This document shows, piece by piece, positions 31,955 to 43,441 of a stretch of DNA of 64,000 nt. Numbering within the stretch: the first letter of the stretch is position 1; each line of letters opens with the position of its first letter. This DNA is from Lepidodermella squamata (Eukaryota > Gastrotricha), in NCBI GenBank assembly GCA_047495785.1, contig JBLDXI010000017.1:2418001-2482000 (forward strand), in the 5' to 3' direction. The notes under the pieces are model-generated. The model did not search any database. It was given only the letters and a program-made list of their open reading frames with translations, and was not told the DNA's origin. The translations under genes were made by a program, and so were the position numbers.

Positions 31955-34546
31955 TCACCGGGCGACTAAAAATTTGTACCGCACCAGGCCTTGACGGTCG
32001 ATTACCTCGAACTCGGCCTTTTTGAAAGTGAGTTCGCTCAACTGCAGATTCACGCCGCTTGGTTCCTCTTGTTCCGCGCCATCTGACTCGCCGCCGTTGC
32101 TCATTTGAAGATCGCGAAGCGGGTTCGGAAACGTGACAATTCGTTCATAACTACGCCAATCCAGTTCCATTGGTTTCAGCAGACCCACCTTTGGCTCGAC
32201 CTGAATCTCATGAGCTAAGATTCTAACAGACAACTTTTCTTGAAGAAGGTTCGTTCCAGCCGGAAGTTGCGGCTCAAAGTGGACAGTGCTGGAAATTTTA
32301 GCTAACACGACCGGTTTCGAATTTCCAGTTGTCTTTTTACGGTTGAACAATTTCGACAAGGCACTAAGGATTCCGTTCGATCTCGGCTTACGGTTGGCGA
32401 TCAAAGACCCGCGGCACTTCAGAACTGCAATGTTGTTGTCTGGGCCGGTGACGCCAACAATATAGACCTCTTCAATCGGCAGTTGCACGTCGACGTATTC
32501 GGATAAAAAGCTGGCCGGGAATCTTTCAATCATGCGAGGGACAACGTCGCGGACTTGAGACTTCACCATATCCGCAACATATTCGTACGTTAGATCGATT
32601 TGCACACCAGCCTCCTCAATGCCACGCTCGGCTGATGCTCTGAACGACGTAACGGTCAGGTTCGCGTTGAAAGGCATGGTATTAGCCTCGATAACCGAAG
32701 TCAGCTGCAAATCCCCTATAGACCAGCCGGCGGGTTTAGGCTCAGGGCTCGATGTTTCCTCGACCTCTTCCGGCGCGTTATCTGAGGGGATAGCCCCACG
32801 TCGTTGGAAGACAATTTTCGCCAAATTTTTCACTCCGCTTGTCATTTGGCCGATCAAAGTCGATCCTAACTGGCTAAGATCAGCGCGAAGTCTAATGTCT
32901 CGAAGGGTGAACATGAGCTTATTACGCCAACTGAAATATAAGCGAGACATCGGCATATCAACCTTGAGGCTAGAAAGTCGCTCAAGCAGTCCAGTTACAG
33001 AATCCGGGTAATCCTTTGCGGTTGACTGGGTCGAACCGATAGTCCAGTATTGACCCTCACCCGGGGTCACATTCACAGCAATACCACTAACCTTAGCCTC
33101 GATTACGTGAAGCCACTTGAACGTAAATTTCGCCGAGTTCGGCGTGACGGAGGCGAGTTTTTTGTTGACGAAAACAAGCTCTGGCATCTGTGGCATGTAG
33201 AATCCGTTAATTGCAGCCTGGAAGGGCGACTTGGTCAATGCTGATTTGAAGAAACCTTTCGACTGGTACTGGCACGAGCAACCATCGATAGAGCCACTTG
33301 TATCGGTCTGGAGACGGATCATCGTCTTTGTTTCCTGATCGTATTGTATCTTGATACCGGGCAGGCGGACCGAGTTCATCGAACAAATGAAATGGCCAAA
33401 TTTAGCATTTTCCAGCCGCAGTTGTTCGATCTGGGCGTTTTGCAGCGGTTGAGCTTCGAACTCGACCAGAGATTCGAAAATCGAGGGTACAGTGATTGTC
33501 GCCCGTAAAGCGGGCGTGACAATCTTCGGGGCAGCAATCTGGCTATTCCTCAAGTAGAGAATTGTAAGCGATGGAAGGACAAGGCTGCCAGACATTTTCT
33601 CAGGCGTATCGTGCTTGATCGCCAGTTTCTCCAGGGCGACAAACTCGTTAGGTGGAATAGACAGCTCCATGCTGAAGCCGTTGCCAATATCGTTTAAAAC
33701 AAAGGTCCTCGCTCGCGTTAGTGCCTCAATTCTATCGATATACATATGCTGCAACAGAAGCAAAGGCTCACGCTCTGGACGCCGGCTAATAACGGGTTTT
33801 GTACGATCCCTAACGGCAGGCGCAACAGTTGAGGATTCCGAGCCCCACAGCCCTGAAATCCAAGAAGTCGCGATTGTCCCGAAACTGAACGGGAAAGCTA
33901 AATGAGAATGCGAGATTTTCGCACTCGGGCATCGGGATGTCGACGTATTGCCGGTAGGACGGTCACATCTCGCAAAGGTCAAGATTCGATCGATCGGTTG
34001 TTCGGCATACGTTGAATACTTCGCACGAACAGGCGGCTTCAAATTTAGGGTAGCTGTCGAAAAATCCGGTATAATGTGTAAAACGTTTGGCTCTCCCAAT
34101 TCCTGCATCTCAGCGACTACTTTCAACTGCTCCAATGTCAGCAGGGTGGCGTTTTCGTCAAAGTTCAACGTCAAGGCTTTGTAATTCGGCCCGACAAGTG
34201 TTTCGTTTTCGAACGGAAGGATGACAGACCGAATAGGATGCTCTAGAGTCATTCTGAAATCCTTAATTTCAAGACTTTGAACTGACCGTAGAAATTCTTC
34301 GGTGTTTTCAATCGTGCTGTTTTTCGGTTTAGCTGAAACTAGGGACGCAACATAGGCCACGTCCATCGGCTTGTTGAAGACTGTCAAGTAGAGTGATCGT
34401 GGTACATCGACAAATGACGAGTAGGGATACTTATCGACAATGAAGATTGACGGATCATCTAAGACCGTGTATTGCCTCTTAGATGAGGCGATACTGCAGC
34501 CTACAGCAAGGATTAAGCTTAAGCGGAAAAAACCCGTAGTCGCCAT
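31955..34546 (-). CDS. Large intronless secreted protein, family not recognised
   Basis: 863 residues in one uninterrupted frame. A signal peptide is clear (FFRLSLILAVGCSIASS, cleavage near residue 22). There are many N-x-S/T sites in the first half, and no later transmembrane segment or GPI tail is obvious. Cys residues are few (a C-x-C pair in DGCSCQYQ), so it is not a Cys-rich matrix protein. The sequence has alternating hydrophobic pattern suggesting extended beta sheet, as in lipid-transfer or vitellogenin-like folds, but no motif of those families is seen. A short Arg/Lys-rich loop (LSKLFNRKKTTGNSKP) lies near residue 735. It has a TATA box close upstream, lacks introns amid intron-bearing genes, and is divergent from an equally intronless channel gene. 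Function unknown. Confidence 0.8.
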   Translation of the reverse strand: MATTGFFRLSLILAVGCSIASSKRQYTVLDDPSIFIVDKYPYSSFVDVPRSLYLTVFNKPMDVAYVASLVSAKPKNSTIENTEEFLRSVQSLEIKDFRMTLEHPIRSVILPFENETLVGPNYKALTLNFDENATLLTLEQLKVVAEMQELGEPNVLHIIPDFSTATLNLKPPVRAKYSTYAEQPIDRILTFARCDRPTGNTSTSRCPSAKISHSHLAFPFSFGTIATSWISGLWGSESSTVAPAVRDRTKPVISRRPEREPLLLLQHMYIDRIEALTRARTFVLNDIGNGFSMELSIPPNEFVALEKLAIKHDTPEKMSGSLVLPSLTILYLRNSQIAAPKIVTPALRATITVPSIFESLVEFEAQPLQNAQIEQLRLENAKFGHFICSMNSVRLPGIKIQYDQETKTMIRLQTDTSGSIDGCSCQYQSKGFFKSALTKSPFQAAINGFYMPQMPELVFVNKKLASVTPNSAKFTFKWLHVIEAKVSGIAVNVTPGEGQYWTIGSTQSTAKDYPDSVTGLLERLSSLKVDMPMSRLYFSWRNKLMFTLRDIRLRADLSQLGSTLIGQMTSGVKNLAKIVFQRRGAIPSDNAPEEVEETSSPEPKPAGWSIGDLQLTSVIEANTMPFNANLTVTSFRASAERGIEEAGVQIDLTYEYVADMVKSQVRDVVPRMIERFPASFLSEYVDVQLPIEEVYIVGVTGPDNNIAVLKCRGSLIANRKPRSNGILSALSKLFNRKKTTGNSKPVVLAKISSTVHFEPQLPAGTNLLQEKLSVRILAHEIQVEPKVGLLKPMELDWRSYERIVTFPNPLRDLQMSNGGESDGAEQEEPSGVNLQLSELTFKKAEFEVIDRQGLVRYKFLVAR

Positions 34547-34899
34547 TTTTTGAGCTACTTTCCCACAGAATGATGCTATCTAAATTTTATACCGCTCATT
34601 TTTTTCACACCACTTCCTTTCCCGTGCACTAATTAGCATTGCGAGTTGGCATGCCGTTTGGTATGTTGTATTATTTATTTCGACTGACTCACTACCATCA
34701 GCGACCTCTGCGATAACGTTTCACCTGAGAGTCACGCCTCTCAATCCGATGAAGCTAAACAAACGATCACGCCGCAATAACGCGCAAAACAAACTTGAAT
34801 TTTAATTAAACACACCTGGCGTGTTGACTTTTAATCAGCGGAATAAAATCCGAGCTGCTCTGCAAAAAAATTCGAAAAAAATAATCGCAATACAAAAAA
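34547..34899. other. Divergent promoter between the secreted-protein and channel genes
   Basis: 353 nt between two intronless genes transcribed away from each other. Holds the TATA box listed above on the minus side. On the plus side a GGAATAAAATC sequence lies about 50 nt before the channel ATG and could act as a weak TATA element. Confidence 0.4.
34585..34591 (-). promoter_or_regulatory. TATA box of the secreted-protein gene
   Basis: TATAAAA on the minus strand (context GCGGTATAAAATTT) ends 39 nt before the start codon, which predicts a very short 5' UTR of about 10-15 nt. Confidence 0.55.
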
Positions 34900-36171
34900 A
34901 TGATTGCATTGTTAGTTGCCTCTCTACTATTAGATGGCAGCTATGGGGCCTTATCCTCAAGTTGGTCACGTGCGGCCAACTGCCCCTCAGGTCTTGGGAA
35001 AAGTTCAGACGCCTCAGGAAACGTAATTTCGAGCCCCAAAACCCTAATCGAATGCCTGTACCCTGACATGCCTCTTGAAACACCGGTAAATACGAAGCCG
35101 AACTGGCCTGTTGAGAAATTGGTGACATTATGTGGCGATTTCGCGCCCGATCTGACCGCCCCGCCCAACAATGGCGAGGCTAACGGTCTGACAGCAGCTT
35201 TTGCTGTCGACAGGATGGCTGAGTTCGACAATGTCGCCGAAACGTTGTCTGTAGTTGGCATGTTTCATCTGCAGTGGAAAGTCACGACTTGCGATGCTAT
35301 TGTGAACAAGACCGATAAAATTGCAATGGAGCGTGTTTTCATGCGAACAACTGACGCGACATGGCTGCCGAGTTACCTATTCACATCGAGTTCGACAGAC
35401 ATTTTCATGCGGAGTGAAACTTTCGGAAATGAAGTGATTGCGACGATATCAAAAGACGCGAATGTCGCAACTTCAACAGTTGCATTTTACTGGACGAAAC
35501 GAGGCTTCTTCGAAACTGACTGCAGTCCGACTGATCTCGCGAAATTTCCGTTCGATAAACAATCCTGCAACATAACATTCGCCCTTCAAAATTCTCAGCA
35601 GCAGGTGTTTTTCAAGGACGTCCAGGTCGCATGCCCGTCTGATGACGCAGCTGAGTGGTATTTTGGGGGATGTAGCTTCGTTTTGGAGTCGACTAAGCTG
35701 CAGGGTGTTGGCGTCAGTCAGGTCACTTTTCAACTGCAGATGACCCGAAAACCGGTCTACTACCTTATGCACCTGGCTTTACCTAGCGCGACCCTATCCC
35801 TGTTAGAATGTGCCACTTTCTTCATCCCACCTAAAGCGCTGGATAGGCCGATTTTCGCAGTCACGATCCTGCTGGCTCTGACTGTAGCACAGGGTGGTGT
35901 GTTGGAAGATGTCCCGAAGACCTCGCAAACCATCCTCCTGAGTCGCTACATCCAGTTTCTGGCCTGGTTTGCTGCCGCTGTTACGATGTACGAGCTATTC
36001 ACGACATTCATGAGTCACGTCAGCGGCGGTAAAAAGGCGAATAAGGTGGTTGTGAACGCGAAATGCGCTACTTTGACTCTGATTCAAGTTCTCGATTTAA
36101 TCGGCGCTCTCGTCGCAACTCTGATCTACGTGGCAATTCACGGTTATGTTGCTGGATACGCTCTCTCGTAA
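34900..36171 (+). CDS. Cys-loop ligand-gated ion channel subunit, atypical
   Basis: Pentameric channel subunit with nicotinic-receptor-like topology, 423 residues, no intron. A signal peptide (MIALLVASLLLDGSYG) is followed by an extracellular beta domain ending in MTRKPVYYLMHLALPSATLSLL (pre-M1/M1). The Cys-loop reads C-SPTDLAK-FPFD-KQS-C: 14 residues between the Cys, where 13 is canonical. M2 is VTILLALTVAQGGVLEDVP, with an unusual Gly-Gly in mid-pore. M3 is YIQFLAWFAAAVTMYELF and M4 VLDLIGALVATLIYVAIHG. The M3-M4 cytoplasmic loop is only about 25 residues, against 70 or more in most animal subunits. No vicinal Cys pair is seen at loop C, so it is not an alpha-type ligand-binding subunit. 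The ligand is unknown. Confidence 0.85.
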   Translation: MIALLVASLLLDGSYGALSSSWSRAANCPSGLGKSSDASGNVISSPKTLIECLYPDMPLETPVNTKPNWPVEKLVTLCGDFAPDLTAPPNNGEANGLTAAFAVDRMAEFDNVAETLSVVGMFHLQWKVTTCDAIVNKTDKIAMERVFMRTTDATWLPSYLFTSSSTDIFMRSETFGNEVIATISKDANVATSTVAFYWTKRGFFETDCSPTDLAKFPFDKQSCNITFALQNSQQQVFFKDVQVACPSDDAAEWYFGGCSFVLESTKLQGVGVSQVTFQLQMTRKPVYYLMHLALPSATLSLLECATFFIPPKALDRPIFAVTILLALTVAQGGVLEDVPKTSQTILLSRYIQFLAWFAAAVTMYELFTTFMSHVSGGKKANKVVVNAKCATLTLIQVLDLIGALVATLIYVAIHGYVAGYALS

Positions 36172-36358
36172 AATCGATAACGCAAAAATTCTCAAAAAGA
36201 CAAATCTCTCATTTTCAACGCACCTTTTATTTCTTCAAATATTTGCAGCATCGACAACAACATTAGTTATTTTTGTGAAAGCCTTCAACAACAGCACGCT
36301 CCATAAAAATATCTCATTTACTCGTATAATTTTGATTTAAAGCGTCTTTTCTTCTCAG

Positions 36359-39300
36359 CTAGTAAGTGGCATATGTACTCCGGCCTTCGCGAACGAACGG
36401 CGCAGTGAGCTTACCGACTCGTTCGCAGATTGTTTGTTTTTCTCCACTAAAATCCGGTTACCGCTAATAATAAAATTCGATATAATTCAAAATTGGATAT
36501 TAAATGAAAAAACAATACCTATCCAACACGAATTTGTTCTCGCTGAAGGTAGGCAGCAATAGGTGAAGGCGATGAGTTCGAACGAGTCGCTGACTAGCGA
36601 TTTCAGATGACTCAGCCAATTCTCCCAGCAGCTTCAGAATTTGCAAGTACTAAAAATAATCGTTATAATTTTTTTTCCAAAAAAATCGAAGGTATCAGAC
36701 CTCGGCTGGTGAGCTGCATAGAGGTGAATTCAACAGAGAAGTCAGCATCGGTATGATGCTGAAGCCATCGCGAGTCGTATTGACAGCGTCCAAATCTTTC
36801 ACTCCGGTCGCGGCGATATCCAAAAGCAGCGATCTTTGATACCGTGCGTTCTAAAATGACCGAAAATCGATGAAATATTGCAAGCTTTTTCAATTGTGGA
36901 ACATACATCCAATGTTGATGGGTAGTAGAAAGCAGTTGACAAGCTAGTCGGAACAGTCGGCTTCAAACTCGCGGCCAATTGCAGAGCAGTATTATCACGA
37001 ATATACGAATTTATCGGCTTCGCAAGTGAAGAAGCAGTTTCTGAAAAAAATCAGAAATTATTCCAAAAATCCGCCTTAAATTTCGTGAAAACCTACTATG
37101 GCCGAAGAGAATTCCAGGCAGCCGGGCTATTAAAGTTGCCATAGCTGGGGCAACTCTAGCATTTTGTTCAGGGATCGATTGACGGATCAAATCGAAAAAT
37201 TGAATCAGAGGTAGCGAAGGTTTAATTTGATGCCGAGCGTAGGCCTCAAAGCCAAACAAAGCAGCGTAGGCCAATGCGCGAAGGCGGTCATCTTTCAGTG
37301 ATAAAGCGGCCAGTAAAAACGCCAACACGTGAGATGAAACGAATTTCTGAACCGTAATTGGCCAATTGTGGAACGCAAAGGTTCGCACGAAAACTGGCAG
37401 TAAGAACGCGGGGTCGTAAATCGACGACCCTTGACTGGTTTTAACAGTAACCCCGCGTTCTATTTCGTACAAGCTACGATCGGTCGGCATGGACAACGCC
37501 GTTTGAAGCAGAATATTCGGTGACAAGCTTTCCAAGGTTGTGTCTGCGGTTAGCCGCATAGCTCCAGGCGAGAAGGCGGGCACAAATTGCTTCTTCGCGT
37601 TCTTTTTACCCCAGATACAAGGCTGGTAGGGTGGCCACAGAGCGCGATCCGGGTCTTGATTATCAAAGCAATTGTCAAAAGATGCCAAACAACTGAGAAT
37701 TAGCTGGTCGCGTTCTGATAAAGTGGCTGTGTAATTTGAGAGTAAAATCGGCACAACACCGCGCCATAGCGACGCGTAAGAACGCCATGATGGCCCGCGG
37801 AACCACAGAAGCGCATGAAGACACCTTAAAATCATGTTGCTGCGCTCGAGATTTTGCGGGTCGCTCAAATCTTCGACGTCAATCATTTTCAACAAGAAGT
37901 CGTGTGGATTTCCACCTTGAAACAAAAAATTTAGATCAAAGCAATTTACGAATTTCTAAGTTTACTTTCGTCGAAAATCAGTGATTCGGTAGTATCGATA
38001 ATTTGGCGAATGTCGTCATTCAAAATTTCTTCGGGGGCTGAAAACGCGCATTGAATGATTGCAGGCATGACATAGGCGTGAACCATCCATTTTTCAGAAC
38101 CTTCGAAGTTCGCGCATGATTCGACGAGCCAAGCAACAAATTTGACTTTGTGGCGCGTTTTCATTTGGGAGACATCAACGTTAGCACAAGCGTTGCTGAC
38201 ACATGCCATAGTTTGACTATTCACCCCGCTCCAGCTTAAAACTGATGATAGTATTGAGGTGAAGGAGTTGTGATAATCGGCGATCGGCAGTTTGATCGAT
38301 TTGAGGCAAGCAGTTACCGCCTTAACAGTAACAGCGCTTTCGACCTGTTCAGCTGAAGAAGCTGAAGCGATTAGGTTCAAAATTGCTAGAATTTCGCTCT
38401 CGCGGCACAGAGCCACATCCCCGTGATTGATAAAACTCAACAACTGACCGAGATTTGTCGTTTCACTAATTTGAACCCCCTCACCAACAGCCAAGCAGCG
38501 AACTCCGCTCAGAAACAGAGCATTGGCAACATTGGAACCCTGAGGTAAAACGGGCAACAAGGTCGCGACCAAATCAAACAAACGCTGTCGAGTTTTAGGC
38601 GTATTTTTGTCACCAAGTCGAGCCGACGTAGCAACGCATTCAGCGACGAATTTACAAACCCGAGTATAACTCGTTTTTCCATCATTTTTATCGTGCCAGT
38701 ATAGCACTAGTTTCTTCATAGATTTTAAGCAGGCCGACGTAAGTTGACTGCGAAGCGAGCTCAAATTCGATCGAGGTTGGGCAGCAATCAATTCATACAG
38801 CAAATCAGCGCCTTCCTCGAAGTATTGACTCGAAGCTTCTTCATCAAAAGCCAAATTGCCGGAGAACTCGACAAAAACCTTGTCGATTTCCTCGTCGCGT
38901 TGATTCAGTTCGTTGACGAAAATGCGCAATACTGCCGATTTTTTCGATAAATCACCACCGCGCTTGTCACGCTTCACGACCATTCGAGCCAAATCGGTGA
39001 TTTCGTCCGATTTGTGGCACAGTGACACGACAAGACTGATTGCAGTTAGAAAATCGTCAGTTTCGGGCAGGGTGTTCTTTTTAAGGAGGGTTTTAACAAA
39101 ACTCAGCGCAGTCTCGCCGTTGAATTTGCACAAACTGTCGTCAATTTTGACCGATAATTGCCGGCCTAGGCTGACGAAAGGGCTGTCCGGATGAAGACGA
39201 ATGTATCTACAGAGGGATTGGATAGCTGGGCCAAGAAGATGGCGAGATTCCGAGTGGCAAATGTTGGAAACTGAAATGAGCTCGCCGTTTTGTGGGCCTG

Positions 39301-41771
39301 CCAAAATTCTCAGAAAATGGCCGATATTTCTTTGGCGCTTCATCATCACACTCAAACAAGGTCCAATCGCCTGCGTTTTCGGCTTCTTTAGGCCAATATC
39401 TACCAGCCATTTCACGATTAGATAAGCCATGGTGTCATTTAGCGTAACGCTTCCACCAGCGAAAATCGAATCAACGAGTCTTTGCAGGTCGCCGATATCA
39501 CAACTACCGCCATTAACTTTGACCATAAACTCGGCTAAACCACCAAGATCTTCGGCTTCATTGTACTGTTCAGTCCATTCACTGCTTTTCGAAGAAATCA
39601 AATCTTTTAGAGCATGGATGGAAGCCGCAAAACTATTGCCGAAATTCAGCTTGTCATTTTGCAGATGTTTCAGAGCAGTTAACACCGGGTTTTGTTTACC
39701 AGATTTCGCCGAAGAGTTAAGGCCTTCGAACAGAGCGATCACAGCCTTGCAATAATCGGATTCAGTCAGCTGACTTCCGATCGTTGAAATACAAGCCGCA
39801 ACCTCGCCTTGAGCAGCTTTAACGCCAGACAAGCATATGAAAACCTGTAATTTTTATAAATTAATTGAAAAATCAGATTTAGAAAAGTCCTCCTTAAAAA
39901 AATACCTCGGCTAATGTCATAGCGTGTTGACCTGGCGCAGTAGCGCTTTCTTCTATAATCCATCTTAACAGTGAATCCTCGCTGGTAGACGCAGTTTTTG
40001 TCCAGTTTTTCGATAGCCCAATCGCCAGACAAAGCCTGGCAAGCGGCTTTCGGATTTTCCGAAACTCCTTTGACTTGGCAACAATTTGCAAATCATCAAT
40101 CAATTTTTCCAGGGCGAAAGACAGAACCAAGAGACCAGAAAATCTGCAGAAAGTAGTCAAGTACAGCAAACAGCTGTTAACTGCCGCGACGATTTGACGA
40201 CGCTCGGTGTCATTTGCAGAACTTCCTGGTTTTCTCAGCAAATCCGCCGCGGCGACAACGACATTGAAAACTTTATCCGGGTCGATGAAACTGCGCTTAA
40301 CGCGCCAGAAAAACAGGCGCATGACGTTGTCGTGGCTCAGCGAGGATTTCGCCGTGAAAACACTGACGCAGCGTTGAAGAAGCGCGGCTTGGAATGAAAT
40401 GGGAGCGGCAATCATTTCCCAGTGCTGCTTCGGGCCAATTTTGCACGCCATTCTCGCTTGATCGAGAAAATTTGGGGCTTGGGGTAGACTCAAAGATGTC
40501 AAAAGCGACAGCATAACCGCATTTGTTGACGGCGTGACCCTCGTCGGCAAATTTGCGATAACAGGAGGAAGTTGCGAGACAACAGCCGCATTCGCTAGCA
40601 TAATATCAGGCTGCTTTGCGTGATTTTTCAATTGATCGAAATATTGAGGAATCTGATCCGGTAAAGCCGATAAAATATCGACAAGAATCGACAGCATTCC
40701 ACCATTTTGTTGCGTTATTAGGAAGCTGATGATTTTAGTCGCGAGGATATTCGCATTTCCAGCCGACCCGGAGCCTTCCTTTAAAACAGTGGTGCCGAAT
40801 TTCGCATCGTAGAAAACAACTCCGAGCTTCGAATCGGTGAAAAGTCGTCGAATCAAAACTTGGAGAGTATCGGCCATTTCAGCTGCAGCCGGTAGAGTGA
40901 GTAATCGCAACAATTTTTCCACGTTGTCCTCATTGAACAGCTTCATTTTCGTGGTTTTGTTGATGCGAGGATTCTCAACCACCTTTTTCAACATGGTATC
41001 GACTAGCAGACTAGCAAGTCCGAAATCCTCCTCAACAATGGTTGAAATTTGCGCGAATAAAATGTCGAATAAATATCGACATTTTCCTGTTAAGGCGGAT
41101 GTGATAACTGAATCATTTTGCTCGTCGGCATGAAGCAGAATCGATAGAGCCAAATAGCCCATACAACTTCTAGCCATAGCGTATGTCGAAGCAACATGGT
41201 CAATGTTTTTCTTGAATAAATCCCAATTGAAGTTTGAGATTACGAGCGAGGCGGTTTGAGCACTTGACACCACAAGGGCAGTGAGCAATTTCAAGACAGC
41301 GTTGTAACCATTGGTCACATTGAGCAGGGCGCAGATCGATCTCATGTTGTCATGTGAGCAAATCGCCTGAGTGAATTTCGTCGCGGTTTCTTTATCCTCT
41401 TCACCGGCCAGGACGAGTAAAATCGCCTCAATTGCCTGGCAGGCAAGCATTTTCCGTTTCGGCGATTCAGAGACGGCAAGGAACCGTAGAATTCCGGAAA
41501 AGTCACTCGATTGCTGGCAATATTGTTGAACGACCAGCTTAGCAACCGGTGATTCCTGCAAGTGGGCCAGCCACTTCATTGCCGCAGCTGATGTATCGCG
41601 ATCAGACAGCATTTGCTTGAGCGCATCGCCGCAATCTGGCTCTTCGAAGATAGCTTTGGTCTTCTTTTTCGCAACTGCCTCATTCTCCTGCGGTTGATTA
41701 CTTTCTTCGTCGTAGTCTTCTGGAACGTTACTGGTATGTTCTCTCTTCCCGGGTTTTTTATCTGTTTCCAT
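36359..41771 (-). CDS. URB1: Nucleolar pre-ribosomal-associated protein 1 (URB1/Npa1)
   Basis: Large helical-repeat scaffold of early pre-60S particles; yeast Npa1 binds domain I of 25S pre-rRNA together with snoRNPs. Seven exons (41771-39906, 39844-37966, 37915-37097, 37040-36907, 36850-36701, 36649-36519, 36446-36359). The N-terminus is charged (METDKKPGKREHTSNV, nuclear-type), then alpha-helical repeats. The C-terminal Npa1 region is recognisable: RCLHALLWFRGPSWRSYASL, SIYDPAFLLPVFVRTFA, ALSLKDDRLRALAYAALFGFE, and ARYQRSLLLDIAATGVKD through LLNSPLCSSPAE. The frame is open upstream to 41828, but a TTTGTGTGTAG acceptor lies in that extension, so 41771 is chosen. It lies 112 nt after the TFIIE-alpha stop, which contains an AATAAA. 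Its role with snoRNPs fits the snoRNA-rich neighbourhood. Confidence 0.88.
39883..39897 (-). repeat. Intronic TTAAGGAGGAYTTTT motif, URB1 intron 1
   Basis: Fifteen-base motif in sense orientation close after the donor. Four similar copies occur in introns of other genes in the window (43923-43937, 50951-50965, 54086-54100, 63237-63251). Confidence 0.5.
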
Positions 41772-41883
41772 CTCAAAATAAATTCTACACACAAAAATCA
41801 CAAATTCTTCGAAGTTTTGGAAAGACAAAATTCTATTTATTACAATTCCACGAGTTTGAAAGAAGTTTCACAGGATTTTCGCT
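41772..41883 (-). promoter_or_regulatory. 112-nt TFIIE-alpha/URB1 intercistronic spacer
   Basis: Minus-strand order: TFIIE-alpha stop, AATAAA about 43 nt later, a T-rich tract TTTTTGTGTGTAG, then about 14 nt to the URB1 ATG. This is the same plan as at 18333-18395 and is consistent with a trans-splicing operon. Confidence 0.55.
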
Positions 41884-43238
41884 TTAATCATAGAGATCAC
41901 TATAAAGTTCAGACCCGATCCGAATGTATTCCTGCCGTTCGGATTCCGTCATTTTTCGAACCATCTCATCAGTCACGTCAGCGTACTGCATCAAAACGCC
42001 CTGAACGCTCACCATCGCCGAGTCGGCGGTAACAGCGGGCTGTTCCATCGGCTCAGCTTTTTCCTCCTTAACATCGACAAAATCGTCCGAGGCGTTCGAT
42101 TCAGTTTCTAGTTTTTCGTGTGATAGCAAGGTTCGAAGAACGTCAGCATTGTCTTCGTTCGAAGATTGTTTCGAGGTGGGAGATGGCTCGGAAAGCCATG
42201 GTTCGGGTTTCACGCCGAACAAATCTTCCTCCATCGCATTCGACCGGGCCCCACCGTACTCGGTGACTGGGTCCAGCTTAACACCAAACAAGGCCTCTAC
42301 ATCGTCCTGGGTAGGACTTTTAGGAGCCTGGTTCTGCTCAGCAACACTCTGCGTCATCCAAATCGGCTGTTCTCGCTTCGGTTTCACCGGCGCTGTGTCA
42401 GGTTTATGACCCGCCGGCAACACAGATACTCGAACTTCGTTGGTAATAGGAGCCTGGTTCGGCATTTTAACGACAATACTGTTATTTTTGAGATAAGCCT
42501 CCCTGGCCAGGGCAGACTGGTCGCGTTGTATAGGCGCATCAAGCATGTCCTGCCTCGCCTGTTCGCACTCTCGAAGTAGCTCGAACAACGGAGCTAGTTG
42601 CGTGTTGAACATTGTCATTAACTGACGCGCGTCGGGTTTGTTGTCGTCACCGGTCGTAACTTCGGTGACCTCAGATTTGCAAAATGTGCACAACAGCTTA
42701 CCAGTTGCCATGTCGAGTAAATGGCCGATTTCTAGGTCGGAATATAATTTTGTGCAGGTCGGACACTGGAAATTTGTTCTCCGGATAGAAGCGCGCTCCT
42801 CCTTATCTATTCGAACACGCATCTCGTCCAGCTTATATTTTACCACCGATAAAAAATTCGTGTAAGCGATTGAATAGTAATTTTGTCTCGTCTGTTTTCC
42901 TTCGTTATCAGTTTCGACTTTTAACCGCACTCGAATTAGAGATTCCTTTCGCAGATCGTTGAGTGCAGCTCTCAAAATTTTGCGATCAAAATGAAGCAGC
43001 TCGATCAGTTTATCTTCCTAAAAAAACCAGAAATTTTACAGTAAAAATCAAAATTTTCAAAACTAACTTTTATCAAAGGTCTATGGATGATCAAATCAAC
43101 AACTAAGTACGCTTCTTTGGAGTAAAATGTTTTCACGACGTGCCGAACTAAGAGCTTAAACACATCCGGAACAGCGATTTCAACGTCCCCATCGTCGGCT
43201 GATATCAAAGGGTCGTTAATGTCACCGTTTTTCGCCAT
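41884..43238 (-). CDS. GTF2E1: General transcription factor IIE subunit alpha
   Basis: TFIIE large subunit, which recruits TFIIH to the Pol II preinitiation complex. Two exons (43238-43068, 43017-41884) give 434 residues. An extended winged helix opens the protein (PDVFKLLVRHVVKTFYSKEAY through RKILRAALNDLRKESLIRV). The zinc ribbon reads C-PT-C ... C-TF-C at about residues 137-165, in FQCPTCTKLYSDLEIGHLLD and GKLLCTFCKSE. After the zinc ribbon come a coiled-coil helix and an acidic C-terminal tail (SNASDDFVDVKEEKAEP, ending ELYSDLYD) that contacts TFIIH in the human protein. An acceptor-like TTTTTCTAG lies about 30 nt before the start codon, and the upstream NPAT stop is 203 nt away. Confidence 0.95.
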
Positions 43239-43441
43239 TGTTCAACAATTAAAAGTAATAACTAGAAAAATGAAAATTAATCAATCAGATGATTCATTCA
43301 GATTTAAAAGAAAAAGCAACGCGTATCATGCCGATAAAAACCAAAGTAACAAAATCGAGTTTTTCCCGTCGGTCCACAAGACTTGAACAACATGGCTTTG
43401 TCATATAAACAAACGAAAGCAGAAATAAGGTGTTTAAAATA

